A DNA stretch of 64,000 bases, taken from assembly GCA_040437565.1 (NCBI GenBank), contig JBDOQK010000046.1, positions 124,001 through 188,000 of the forward strand, read 5' to 3'. Within the stretch, counting starts at the first letter, position 1. The number at the start of each line of letters is the position of its first letter. The position numbers and the translations under genes are program-made. The notes under the pieces are model-generated. The model had not been told where the DNA came from and ran no database searches. It worked only from the letters and a program-made list of their open reading frames with translations. Shown in pieces: positions 35,870 through 47,002 of this stretch. Source of the DNA: Albugo candida (taxonomy: Eukaryota > Oomycota > Peronosporomycetes > Albuginales).

Positions 35870-36960
35870 TCAGCAAGTTGCATGTTTGGTTCTATTTGAG
35901 AATTCGGAATACTTTTGTGGGACTGCAAATCGTTTATCGCCATAAATGAAAACGGATCCAACGACCAACAGGATGCTGGCGTAAAACAAAGGCGTTCCGC
36001 GTGAATTCGAAATGACATTGGAAATCAAACAGCTGAGAATCAGAGAGAAAGATGTGCCAAAGTTTTTCACGATATTGTCAGAGTATCGGACCACAGCTGC
36101 GATGGTGAGGCCGCCAACTGCTTGAAGGAGAATGACGAGCCAAACGATCGGACGAATTTCGTGAAAGAATCCGTTTGTGAGGATGAGGGAAGCATCGAGT
36201 GATATGTTGAGGGAAGTGAGGAGTACCGAAATGAGTGCGAGTTGAGTGTTTCGGATCCATAAGCTTTCGGAGGTGGAAAGTGCGGTTCTTGCTGGATGAG
36301 ACTTCATGACGCATTCGAAATAAGCAGCTGCAAGACCGGAATTGACAGCCAAAAGGCAAACGATTGAGATTCCGGTAAAGTGAAGTGAGTGATTTTCTTG
36401 AGTCGGGAGGGAGACTCGTGAGTACGAACATGCGGCAACACCACTCATGAGGGAGCACATGGCACACCATTGGACAAACGTGAATTGGCGATGGAGGAAA
36501 ATACGCATGAAGAAAGCGGTTGTGATGATTTTCAGCTGGTAGACGATTTGGTACGTGGCGATATCGACGTAATCGTATGCAAAGAGCGCTCCGATGTTTT
36601 GCATGGCGTACAGAAATGCCAATACTGTCATATTTTGTAGACCTTTGAAATCGGATAATACCTCATTATGTAAGAGATTAATGGTAGCAGGGATGTTACC
36701 TCCGCGAAGCTATATAATTGTTTAGATCGATATATAAAGTGTGTTAGAGAGAAATTTGATGCGCTAAACTTTCTTCATACCTTGCATAATACACCAACGC
36801 AACAAATGCATTTTATGACCTCCACGAGGAAGATCGCAGTGCCTGGATGGTACTTATTCAGTCGGGAGAATTTAGACGCAATACCAAGCGCGGTATTTTG
36901 CACAACAAGCAGCCCAAAAGCGATATGTTTCCACGATGGAGACATTACTTTTGTTACCAT
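35870..36960 (-). CDS. Nucleotide-sugar transporter, SLC35A (UDP-galactose/CMP-sialate) family
   Basis: Two exons (36960-36781, 36709-35870; 71-bp intron GTATGA..TATAG) give 339 residues. Splicing creates ..GVLCK-LRGGNIPATINLLH.., so the second exon starts well before its first ATG. About ten hydrophobic segments are visible. Family signatures include LLVVQNTALGIASKFSR near the N-terminus, MTVLAFLYAMQN, YVDIATYQIVYQLKI and the C-terminal GTSFSLILSCLISN. It should exchange a nucleotide sugar for its monophosphate across the Golgi membrane; the exact substrate cannot be read. It is convergent with the trehalose gene, 19 bp apart. Confidence 0.88.
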
Positions 36961-36963
36961 GAC

Positions 36964-37096
36964 GATTATAAGATTGAACNNNNNNNNNNNNNNNNNNNNN
37001 NNNNNNNNNNNNNNNNNNNNNNNNNNNNNNNNNNNNNNNNNNNNNNNNNNNNNNNNNNNNNNNNNNNNNNNNNNNNNNNTGATTATAAGATTGAAC
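36964..37096. other. Assembly gap with short identical flanks (36980-37079)
   Basis: Sixteen bases (GATTATAAGATTGAAC) stand immediately left of the Ns and again at 37081-37096. This is an unmerged overlap in the promoter of the transporter gene. The true spacer to the next gene's end is therefore only about 75 bp. Confidence 0.75.
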
Positions 37097-37149
37097 AGGT
37101 TCTTGCGAACCTATTGTACTTTCGATGTTAGTATATCTTAAGTACGTTT

Positions 37150-39291
37150 CTAGCTATTCTGTAGTTCGCGTTCTAACTCGAATACAAATTCACTGACATT
37201 GACAGTCACTGGATCCGTACTTAACGGTAAAACGTTCATGTTACACGTTTCAAATCGGCGCCACATATCAAACCCGCGAAGTAAATGTTCCATTTCTTTC
37301 AATAAATGCTTCTTGACCGTTCCTTCCTTATTATCCTGATTCCCAACAGTGATGTTGACAATGGGCGGTGTTGTTCCATTCTGACGACTATCGGGCGACC
37401 GTCCTGGAGTGAAGAGATCGCTGTATAAGGCAAAGAGCTTTAGATGCTGCAACCGATAAATGGTGAGATGTACAATTGATGCCATCTTATATCCGATTGC
37501 CATCATCCGAACATCCGCGGCACTCTTAAAAGTTCGAATCGTACTTTCTATCAGCGCACACGTTTGCGATAGCGTAGTAATGCAGTACTCCCCATAAGTG
37601 CGAGCTTGTTGTGGGTCATTCTGTGCGCGAAATGTTGCTTTAATTTGTGCAAGTTTGAGTGCATGTTGAAAGAATTTGACGGCAGAGCGGAGATACAGCA
37701 CTCCTTGTGCGACTTGACGACGAGAGTCCGAGTTGACGCCGCCTTGACGATTCCCTTCATGTTTCAGTTTTCGCGCTTGTTCGTTTAATTCCGCTGCTTC
37801 TTTTCGGAGCTTTTCGAAATCCGGGTCGGGTTGGAACTCAATTAGGAATGATGCAACGGGTCGTGCAACTTTTTGTGTCGTGTGTGTGTCTTCCTGCACG
37901 TGCTCCAGTTTCCGCTTGCAGTTATTAAACGTATGTTTGGTGTCTTTTTCACCAGATTGTGTGTTTGTTTTATCCGTTGTATCGGAAATGAGCTCTGTTT
38001 TGGTCCTCGTCGAAGCTGATTCTCGATCTTTATCAGCTGTTTGTGCATTTGTAGTGTGGTTTTTACTTAAAACGGATTCCTTCTTGATCCGCGTCGACGA
38101 CGCAGATTTCGCGTCTTTTTCAGCTAATTCAGTATTTTTTTTAGGGTTTGTATCGAAAACGGGCTCCTTTTTGGTCTTCGTCGGAGCTAATTTTGGTTCT
38201 TTATCAGCTGTTTGCTGATTTGTTTTGTGGTTCGTATCGAAAACGGGTTGTTTTTTAGTCTTCGTAGACCCGAGTTTGGAGTCTTTCTCAGCTAGTTGGG
38301 TATTTTTCTTCGTATTTGTATCGGAAACGGGCTCCTTTTTGACACTTGATGTTCTTCTGGATGCTGATAACCCATTTTTTCTCTTTTCTACTGGCTGCTG
38401 GTTTTCATTGCATTTCCTATCACTCTTTTCTACTCCATTAGTAGACCCTGTCGACGTATTGCTTGTTCGTTTTTTGCTTGTTTCCACTTTACGTACTTCG
38501 TCTTTACCTTCGGCTACCTTCGTTTCGTTTTCACTTTGCTTTTTTTCCACACGTTTCTTCTTTTTCTGCTTTTTACCCGTTTTGTCTCGTTTTTGTGTCT
38601 CCTTTATAGCCATCTTTTTACATTGTTCATCGGGTTTCCATTGAACCCGTTCCACATGACCCAATTCCAACCGCTTTCGAAACTCATCGTGTCGCTGCGA
38701 ACTTAATATCTCCATTTCAGTATCACACCGTACGCTCAATAAACAATCAAAAATATAAGTTGACATTTGCTTTAAGTACGTCGTATCCGGTCGATGTCTC
38801 TTTCTGACGCGATGAGCTTTGATGGGATACGAGGCAACTTTCACTTCCTTCATCGCATCAGCTTTCTTCTCCTCTTCCTTATCTTCGCCATCTTCTTCCG
38901 ATTCCATTGAGACGTCTCTATCTTCTTCGATACTTTGATCATCTTCGCCTTCGGAACTGATGGAAGCATAACTCTCGGAATCGCTATTTCCTGGAGCCGT
39001 AAGCCTAGATTCCTTGCCTTTAGAAATGACTGGAAATCGTAGTTGTTTCCCTCTACCTCCCGCTGATGGAAGCACTTCCATTGCGACAGTCTGTAAGTCG
39101 AGGTCTGAATCGTCTTTCATCAAACTGTCGTCCGATGTATCAGAGGAAAGCGGCGAATTAGCACTCTCCATGCCGTTTTCCACTCGTACAGTCGAATCAG
39201 CTTGTCCTCTTTGATGCAAGGCAGCTTCTTTCGATGAGATACTGCGATTCGGCGCATTCTTTTTGTACGACACAAACTGTTTTCGAGCCAT
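37150..39291 (-). CDS. Large charged nuclear protein with AF4/FMR2-like C-terminal domain
   Basis: 713 residues without introns. The N-terminal third is acidic and Ser-rich (SSEGEDDQSIEEDRDVSMES). The middle is very Lys-rich (GKKQKKKKRVEKK) and contains five tandem units of about 28 residues (about 317-457) of the pattern KTKKEPVFDTN..K.N.Q.A.KD.K.AST. The C-terminal 220 residues are helical. In order they read ARKLKHEGN, GVLYLRSAVKFFQHALKLA, ARTYGEYCITTLSQTCALIE and MMAIGYKMASIVHLTIYRL, which resembles the C-terminal homology domain of AF4/AFF scaffold proteins of the super elongation complex. A transcription-elongation role is inference from this resemblance. The gene is divergent from the CASTOR-like gene with a 303-bp shared upstream region. 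Confidence 0.65.
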   Translation of the reverse strand: MARKQFVSYKKNAPNRSISSKEAALHQRGQADSTVRVENGMESANSPLSSDTSDDSLMKDDSDLDLQTVAMEVLPSAGGRGKQLRFPVISKGKESRLTAPGNSDSESYASISSEGEDDQSIEEDRDVSMESEEDGEDKEEEKKADAMKEVKVASYPIKAHRVRKRHRPDTTYLKQMSTYIFDCLLSVRCDTEMEILSSQRHDEFRKRLELGHVERVQWKPDEQCKKMAIKETQKRDKTGKKQKKKKRVEKKQSENETKVAEGKDEVRKVETSKKRTSNTSTGSTNGVEKSDRKCNENQQPVEKRKNGLSASRRTSSVKKEPVSDTNTKKNTQLAEKDSKLGSTKTKKQPVFDTNHKTNQQTADKEPKLAPTKTKKEPVFDTNPKKNTELAEKDAKSASSTRIKKESVLSKNHTTNAQTADKDRESASTRTKTELISDTTDKTNTQSGEKDTKHTFNNCKRKLEHVQEDTHTTQKVARPVASFLIEFQPDPDFEKLRKEAAELNEQARKLKHEGNRQGGVNSDSRRQVAQGVLYLRSAVKFFQHALKLAQIKATFRAQNDPQQARTYGEYCITTLSQTCALIESTIRTFKSAADVRMMAIGYKMASIVHLTIYRLQHLKLFALYSDLFTPGRSPDSRQNGTTPPIVNITVGNQDNKEGTVKKHLLKEMEHLLRGFDMWRRFETCNMNVLPLSTDPVTVNVSEFVFELERELQNS

Positions 39292-39594
39292 GAACGCGAT
39301 CGTTTATGAATCGAAATCAGAAGTGATGAGTACTTTTGCAATTCTTATATTTAGATTGCCGCAGAACGTAAGACAAGATGGAATACTTGCACAGATGTGC
39401 AATTTAAGGAAACCTGCGCGGTGAAACCGTTACGACGTCACTCCAACGTTTCTCCGATGCTGAATGACGGTACAATGAGTTTTAAACTAAAGTCTGCGCG
39501 CCATCATTATAATCAGCGTAAAGGATGCAATATGATTCGGTACACATTCGTGTAACATTATGCAACCCACCTTCCGCGAACCAATCGACGTGTG
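39292..39594. promoter_or_regulatory. Divergent promoter region
   Basis: A 303-bp stretch lies between two divergently read starts (39291 minus and 39595 plus). No coding frame is needed here. I see no definite initiator or TATA motif, so only the arrangement supports the call. Confidence 0.4.
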
Positions 39595-41326
39595 ATGGAT
39601 ATTGTGACTACTTCGAATTTCCACGCAACGCTACTTCAACGTACGTTTTCCACAATACTCGATCAACACTCATCAACTCCAATAGAAAAACTCATAGTCG
39701 TCTTTTTATCAAATCATCAGCTTCGTCAATGCAGTTGGCCCTTATTAAAGTAAGCATTTCTTCCACTTAGCGGTCACTTGATTCTCATCTTTCCTTTGCA
39801 GACTCCTTTTATACGCTTCCGAACGATTAAATGACTCCAACCAAGCCGAAATCTTCTCTATTGTTGTTGAAAAAGATGGTGTGACTATCTTTATGGACCC
39901 CAGCGGTATCGAATTGTTCAAAATTGCTGTGAGTCGCGCGATTTGCAAGTCGTTGAGTATTTGCTGAGAATTTCTGTAGGAATTGGAGCCTTTGCTCACA
40001 ATCGCACCCGATATGTGGTGTGCTGTCCAGGTACGTCGGTCGATGAGACTGTGTTCGTTCGGCTAAAAGTATCTTCAGATTCATTTGGGACCGCTTGTGG
40101 CTGAATTTCCTGGAATTGTGAGGTGATACGCGGAGATTGCATGTTCCAATACAAAATCTGATAGAATTCCAGTTTTCTATCCAAATTACTAGCGGAAGAT
40201 GATATCAGCATTCTCAATTTGAGCACTTTCGATACGGATATCATTTTCGTGCGCGTACGTTCTCCAATTGTTTCAAAAACGATGGCTGATGACATATTGT
40301 CTCAAGGAAACCAATTTAGAGGTCGCCATCTCGTGTCTGAAGTCTAAATTGTCGCGAGGATTCCACGGCTTGAAGGAGGTGAACGCTTACAGCTGTATCA
40401 CGATCGTCTTTGACATGTATATCGATGTAGGCCAAAGAAGCTGAACGAGATCTCGTGTTTGATTTTGCATGTAATTCCCATCTCGTCGGTCAGCGTATTC
40501 ATTCTCCATCCAAAATCGTAGCTCATGATCAGTATCTTGTGGGTATGTTTGTAATTACATGAATGTCCCGTATGCTTTGTGTAATTCCTTCATAGTATTC
40601 CCAGAATCATTTGTTCTCGTGCGATTACGCAAAGAAAGCATCCGAAGTTGTGCATTTGGGCTGACACAAATGGTGTTGATGTCTCCTTGCGACCCGCAAT
40701 CTCCGTCCATTTCGTTTTGGTGTTACTGCGAGACAGCAGAGGAAATCAGTTTGGTTGTCGATGAGGTNNNNNNNNNNNNNNNNNNNNNNNNNNNNNNNNN
40801 NNNNNNNNNNNNNNNNNNNNNNNNNNNNNNNNNNNNNNNNNNNNNNNNNNNNNNNNNNNNNNNNNNNTTCTCGTGCGATTACGCAAAGAAAGCATCCGAA
40901 GTTGTGCATTTGGGCTGACACAAATGGTGTTGATGTCTCCTTGCGACCCGCAATCTCCGTCCATTTCGTTTTGGTGTTACTGCGAGACAGCAGAGGAAAT
41001 CAGTTTGGTTGTCGATGAGGTACGAAGTCGTCAGCGGATTCTTTCATTGACTTACTTGAGTACCACAGCGATCTTTACTATCCTTCCCACAAGACGCGGT
41101 CGTGGTTGCTCCTGATCGTTGGCGAGCAATCAAATTGTGTGGTCGTTTATACGGATTTGATGAGACTGGTGTTGTGGCTGCCATGTCGGGATTGGATTCA
41201 CAGACACAGGTGCTCAACTTTAGCTCTTTCGGTTCCAATGTTACAATGGTTCTGAGTGAGGCGCTGGATGTCTCGTTGGAAGCTCTCCGTCGTAGTTTAT
41301 CTATTTCCAGGGTCCAATTCTTATAG
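39595..41326 (+). CDS. CASTOR/GATS-like ACT-domain protein (putative arginine sensor)
   Basis: Nine exons with eight introns of 48-53 bp, all GT..AG and in consistent phase: 39595-39749, 39802-39928, 39980-40030, 40079-40122, 40173-40254, 40307-40378, 40431-40542, 40596-41019 and 41069-41326. Exon 8 holds a false repeat. The corrected protein is about 356 residues, near the 329 of human CASTOR1. The order of blocks follows CASTOR: WPLLKLLLYASERL, VEKDGVTIFMDPSGIELF, LLAEDDISILNLSTFDTDII, a linker, AEEISLVVDE, then CGRLYGFDETGVVAAMSG and VLNFSSFGSNVTMVL. The FDTDII and GFDE-G-VA blocks are the family's most characteristic. CASTOR proteins bind arginine and restrain TORC1 through GATOR2 in animals; that function here is inference. 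It lies head-to-tail with Exo70, 102 bp apart. Confidence 0.72.
40614..41021. other. False duplication around an assembly gap in exon 8 of the CASTOR-like gene
   Basis: The 154 bp at 40614-40767 are repeated at 40868-41021 across a 100-N run. Removing one copy and the Ns keeps the exon in frame, with both splice sites in the right phase. Confidence 0.9.
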
Positions 41327-41428
41327 CGAGTCGTTGACGTGATCGATAGTTTTGGAGCCAGCAATGTTGACCGGTCGCAATTTGCACCGGAAAAGTAAAT
41401 ATAATCGAGTTTTGTTGAGTCGACGCCC

Positions 41429-43445
41429 ATGTTTGAGATGGAATCGAAAGCATACGGCACATGGATCCAACTGATTCGTAACACGGTGGAAGAGAGCGAT
41501 GTACGTTGACGCATCGGCGTCTATTCTTTGATTGTGACGTGTGAGCTCAGAACCAAATACTACGCGTGAATGGAGCACTGTCCACTTTCCAGGATGGGCT
41601 TGTCGGTATTGAGCGAGAGATGCTTCCGATCTATCAGCTCACTGAGAAGCTGCGCATCACACAGCGAAATATCGATCTCTGTATCGAAGAGCTTGATCGC
41701 GTACGTCGAGATTTCCGCGCGAGTCATGAGGTAGTGTTTTTTCCAGTTTGCTACTTTCACATCTCAAGAGCGTCTGGTTTTCAGCTGATGCCAGTACTGC
41801 TTCATGCAAGTAAATACGATCAGCAGGCGTATAAAGCAGCTTTAGAACGGCTTTTGGGAGCCATTACGTTTTTGGAATCGCATAAAAGCTATGAAGGATC
41901 CGGTAAGGCGTTGGACCACTCCAAAGAAGTTCTTTTCCAAGTCAAAAAAATCGCAAAATCAGGTTTTCTGAGTGCTGTCAGCGTCACTTGCAAAGCCGAT
42001 TGTGACGACATAACACTAAAGTATCGGAATGTGCAGCCTGAAAGCCTGAAGGCTCAACAATGGCTGAGCTGTCTCGAATTGTGCCAAGCAGATCGCACCC
42101 AAATCCAAAGCGATTACGCACAGCAACGTCTTCAGCTACTTCGTATGCACTTTTCATGGATAACAGAAGGAAATCCCGCTCCCGATTTCACATCGAAAAT
42201 GCCTGAAATCCTGAACGATGTGAAAAAAACCATTCTACAAGAGAAATCGCTTCTTGCATCCATTTTCACTGAGGAAACGATCGCTCATTCTGTTTTCTGT
42301 ACAACCATTTCGCCTATTCTGACTCAATTGAAAGCACATTTGGACAATTGGCTGCGAGTATCCATCAAGTCGAATTGTTTCCATCTCTTACTCGTTCACA
42401 AAATTGTGCAAAGCTCCACAAAAGAATTTGACTCGATTCTTCAACCCCCTCTGCTATTACGCAGCCACAAAGGCACAGGCTTCCAGGACCCTCGTCATCT
42501 CTCAGACTTGATGCATGCGATCTTGAACGATCTCACAGTATCCACAAAAGAGCGTTTATTCACCACACAGCTGGAAATCACTGATCCCATTGCGTCGCCT
42601 CATTCCATGCCGAATGACGGGAATGTCCATGCAGCCTCCAGTCTCGTACGTGTTTTTCTACCGCTTGAGCCATCACTTCAAATCAATTTGATGCGTAGAT
42701 GCTCCAATACATTCGAAAGCTTTTTGATCATCATTCAGCCCTTGATGCATTATTATCCAATGAGGGCTCTGCAGAGTATGTGGAGAGTGCTGTAATGCAA
42801 TTGGTCGAAGCGCTTTCCAGTGCGAAAACGCGAGCGGATCGCAAACAAATTTTTCTGATCAATAATTTCGGATTTATCAAAAAGAACTTGGAAATTACAA
42901 ATATAGACAATGCTGGGATTGGAAGTCGAATGAAAATTGAGATACTTCCGCGCTTGGAGGAGCTGCGTAAACAGAGTATGATGGAATACAATCGATTGTT
43001 TGTGCATGTTTTGGCGCAGAGCGCGGAGGAGGTACCGGAAAAACTGATTTATTTGAAAAATGGAAGTACTTTGGCGCGGGAAAGCGGCCGCTTACTGAAA
43101 GAGAAATTTTCGGTGTGTGCAATAAACGGAAAACGTAAAGTGACTGAGATGAGTTGTGGATAGAAATTCAATTTGCAATTAGAAGAGTTGAAAGCGCATC
43201 GGCAATTCACATTGGAGCCAAGTATACGTCATTCTATGATACAAAACGCTTTGGATACGGTGGTTCCTGCGTATACTCGTTTTTATGAAAAGTAGGTGAT
43301 GTGTTACAACTATTGATGGGATGCATGTCATGAATGGATATGTAGGTATTCGGTGATACAATTCTCTAAAAAACATGCCAGCAAGTACCTACAATACACA
43401 CCTGTCGCCGTGGAAACGTTGCTCAAGGAATTATTTCGTGGCTAA
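41429..43445 (+). CDS. EXO70: Exocyst complex component Exo70
   Basis: Six exons (41429-41500, 41551-41730, 41785-42645, 42699-43112, 43164-43291, 43346-43445; introns 50-54 bp) give 584 residues, the usual family length. The N-terminus has the family pattern IEREMLPIYQLTEKLRITQRN followed by KAALERLLGAITFLES. The C-terminus is diagnostic: RKQIFLINNFGFIKKNL, then the helix ending VVPAYTRFYEK and FSKKHASKYLQYTPVAVETL-LKELF. Exo70 binds PI(4,5)P2 and directs the exocyst to plasma-membrane sites of secretion such as hyphal and haustorial tips. An alternative in-frame ATG lies at 41438. Two introns contain no in-frame stop or only late ones, so unspliced reading would look deceptively open. Confidence 0.88.
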
Positions 43446-43543
43446 ACCGCATATAATTAATACGATTGAACGAAATATACAATTTACATGTATACTCTAA
43501 TGCAGACGAGTACACGTATACTACACTTAAAGTCAGCATCATC

Positions 43544-44763
43544 ATGAGTGGCTCCAGATTGCCGATAAATCGCAAGATCGAAGCGCTTGTAGAAACAGCA
43601 GGCTGTTGCAGCAATAAGCTAGCAGATGATCCCGATCAAATCGTATGCGATGATGAATGGACTTTAGAGCGTGAAGACCTCGCAAAAGCACATTTAAGCA
43701 AAGACAAATCGATCATTCCATCCTTTTGGCAACGTACTTGCACAACACATACTCCTCCTCATCCTATTAACTCTANNNNNNNNNNNNNNNNNNNNNNNNN
43801 NNNNNNNNNNNNNNNNNNNNNNNNNNNNNNNNNNNNNNNNNNNNNNNNNNNNNNNNNNNNNNNNNNNNNNNNNNNCTATTAATCAGAAAAATACGAAAAG
43901 GAAGCCTCTAAAAACTGGGATAAATTCTACAAGCGCAATGCGACCAATTTCTACAAAGACAGGCAGATTTCCAGCGCTTTCCATACAAATTCCGCATTGA
44001 AACCATTTTGTCCGTAGACATTACCTCGATATTGTGTTTCCAGAACTCAAGGCTCAAAGCGATCAAGTAGGCCTCTACTCTCCCCACCTTCTCAACTGAT
44101 CCATTCCCATGCAAGCCTCGCTACCTTTTGGAAATCGGATGCGGCGTGGGGAACGCAGCACTTCCGCTTTTGGAATCCAATACAAATTTGCATATCATCG
44201 CTGTGGATTTCGCACCGACTGCTATTGAGCTATTCAAGGTACCATTTTCCTCGATTCCCTCACTTCCTCATGATTGTGAGTGACAGAAACAATCGCATTT
44301 TGAGGAAACGCGATGCACTTTATCGCTTTGTGATGTGACCAAAGACGATTTAGCACCGCTACTGCCTTCAGTATGCATTGGAGTCGATTATGCGCTGGTT
44401 CTCTTTTGCCTTTCGGGCATCCATCCCTCCAAAATGGACGCTGTGGCTCGCAATATTTTCAATGCAACTCGACCTGAGGGAAAATTATTTCTTCGCGATT
44501 ACGGACGATACGATCAAGCTCAGCTCCGATTTAAAGCAGGACACAAATTGGAAGAGAATTTCTACGCTCGAGGAGATAACACACGAGCGTACTACTTCAC
44601 CACCGACGAGATCAAGCGTATTTTTGAACAAGCTGGATTCCACCAAGTGGAAAACAAATACATTCGAAGACAATATATCAACCGAAAGCAACATATCGTC
44701 CGATATCGCGTTTGGGTGCACGCAGTTTTCCAAAAACCACCAATACACTCCAACTTACAATAG
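43544..44763 (+). CDS. tRNA m3C methyltransferase (METTL2/6/8 family)
   Basis: Five exons (43544-43733, 43887-43962, 44018-44066, 44116-44238, 44287-44763) give about 304 residues. The 100-N gap (43776-43875) falls within the first intron; CTATTAA stands on both its sides, so probably nothing is missing. Family blocks: KYEKEASKNWDKFYKRN, NFYKDRHYL, the S-adenosylmethionine loop LLEIGCGVGNAALPLL, VDYALVLFCLSGIHP, LFLRDYGRYDQAQLRF, and NFYARGDNTRAYYFT. It should methylate cytidine 32 of tRNA-Ser or tRNA-Thr/Arg types. The second intron (43963-44017, 55 bp) starts with GC, not GT, yet gives the conserved KDR-HYL junction. It is convergent with IFT70, 106 bp apart. Confidence 0.88.
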
Positions 44764-44869
44764 CAACGAAAGATTTGTGGCTGCCTCCATGCACAATGTA
44801 CAATACACTCTTCCCGCTTACAATCGAAGCTGTAAGAAGACGCGCTTCAGCATTCTCGCCTGCAAATTC

Positions 44870-46902
44870 TCATTCGTAAATACGAATTCTCAACGTAAAG
44901 ACTCCAAATACCTCAAAGCTTATCGTATGGGAACGAGAGTTCTCATTCTGATGCATTTCCGCTTCCGTCGACGCGCGTATCTGCTTCCCATGCACATCCA
45001 CATGATCAAAGAACTCGAGAATCTCATCAATCGTCGAATCTCGGATCGTTGTCATCTGTTTGGCTAATGTCAACGCAAGCCCAAGAAAACAGCGTTTCGC
45101 GTAGAACCACGTATCCGCTCCAAGTTTTCGGTGGTACGGCTCCATGCTTTTCATCACGCGACATATTCCAAAGTCGTAATTGTTCTACAGCATGCCCACT
45201 CAGCGTACATTCATTCAAGAGAGAAACATCAGACCTTGGAGCAGTACAAAGTCCCAATAACCAAATTCACAATACAAAGATGAAACAATTGTTTCTGTGG
45301 ATCGCGTACGGACTCTTCTTCCTCCTCGCGTTCCAATGATCGAAGAAGCTCTTCGGCTTTCTCATTATCCGTATTCATCACATAGCAAACACACAAATTG
45401 GCCAACACGATCGCCTGCACCTGAAGCAAATTCTGTTGGTTTTTCTTCACAAAAGGCTCGTAATATTGGATCGCTTGCTCGTATTTATTTCCCTGGAGGA
45501 AGAAGACATGGGCCACATTCAATTTCCACGCTTCGTGTTCCGAACAAAACTCGGCAGTTTGTCGGAATATCTTCTCGACTTGGGTGTAATTCCCGCGTTC
45601 CCAATAGATATGCACCTGCGCCATCAGAACTGGAATGAATTCCTCGAGGACGTCATCGTACGCTTTCAACGACACTTTGATCTCGTCATTGTTTTGCGCT
45701 ACTCTCGCGTCTTGGATCCGTTTGGTCAGTTTACGAAGTCGATCAATGTGTTTGGTAGCCAATTCGTCGTACTTGCGATACGCATCTTCAGGCGATGTCT
45801 GTAGCGTCACAGTAGCGTCCATGAAATCGTACAAATCTCTACTGAGCAATTGGAATGTCAAATGCGTGTTTTCAGCGAGAACATCGGCCATCAGATCGTG
45901 GAAGCCGTGTTTGATGTACAAAATGAGAAGATTCGAAAAAGTCTCCACGGGAAATGGCGGATTTTGAAGGAGAAAATTGAGCTTTTTGAGACCGCCATTG
46001 GGATCTACATCCATGTTCATAAGCCCGACATTATGAAGCGACACAGGATCGAGTTCTTCTTCTGAACGTGGAGGCATATCGAGCAATGCATCACGTGCGC
46101 CTTGGGCGTTTTTCATCTCATATTCGATCGCCGCTTTCAAATTAAACGCTTCGACAAGCGCACTGGAGCGTAAAATGGAGGAATTTCGCACACTTACGAC
46201 ATCGCATGTGGTGTCATTCTTACTTCCAACACTCAATTCCGGATGTTCTCGAGCTCCTTTTTCAATAATCTCTGCGATCTGACGCATCGCATTACCGAAT
46301 TGTTTCTGCTTGTAGAAACAGAGCGCCATATTATACGCAAGATCCGGCTGGTACCCGAGGATTTGTATGGCGTCATGGAATCTCATTCGAGCTTTTTCAA
46401 AGTCGCCTTCTTTGAATTCCATGGCGCCGTCAAACACCAACGTCGTTGGCTCTTGAGCGATACATTGTTCCAAAATCGAGCGTGTGGCTTTCAGATCGTT
46501 TTGTTCGTAATACACAGCCGCATGCAGTAAATGGATTCTTTGGATGTATTGCTCGCCGTCCAATTGACTCGCTTTCCGCGAAGCGGATTCATATTGTCCA
46601 GATTTGTACAGCGCTTGTGCCAGGTACATGTGGTAGTCTTGGATATCTGGGTAGCTTCTACAGAGCTGCTCGTACATTTCCACAGCCAAAGGGAATTCCT
46701 GCATATGGTAGTAGCAAAAGCCTACAAAGCGCGACATCAAAATCCAAGACCCAAGACATTGAAAAGTACCTAGCAACGAAAGCGCCGCTCGACTGTGCGC
46801 ATGCGTCTCCAATTCCATTCGGAGAATCTCTACGGCTTCAGCGTACATTTGGTCGCGGAGAAGAGTGTACACAGTGATCGTATAACTATCGCCACGTTCC
46901 AT
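44870..46902 (-). CDS. IFT70: Intraflagellar transport protein IFT70 (TTC30)
   Basis: Three exons (46902-46770, 46721-45235, 45184-44870; introns 48 and 50 bp) give about 644 residues, close to human TTC30 (about 665). The first intron has no stop; removing it restores SLLG-FCYYHMQEFPLAVEMYEQL. The second joins VIGTLYCSK to NNYDFGICRVMKSMEPYHRK, and the last exon carries the conserved GADTWFYAKRCFLGL. The protein is a TPR solenoid (for example YHMYLAQALYKSGQYESASR) that wraps around the IFT-B core. Its presence means the organism builds flagella, as zoospores do. Confidence 0.93.
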
Positions 46903-47002
46903 TTTCAGAGAATAAAAAGACGTTTGGCGCCGACTGACCGCATTTGCGCTCGAAATAATACATTTTTGGATTCAATTACCCGACAAATTGGCTACCCACG
47001 CG

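Noticed and set aside
37880-38644. Plus-strand Ser/Val/Phe-rich frames
   Set aside because: They are antisense to the Lys/Thr-rich repeats of the AF4-like gene; their apparent repetition only mirrors that gene's tandem repeats.
41044-41514. Minus-strand frame of 156 codons
   Set aside because: It is antisense to exon 9 of the CASTOR-like gene and the first exon of Exo70, and shows no family features.
44378-45067. Plus-strand frame of 229 codons across the METTL and IFT70 3' ends
   Set aside because: It is a shadow frame of the methyltransferase's last exon and is antisense to the IFT70 terminal exon; both true frames have strong family motifs.
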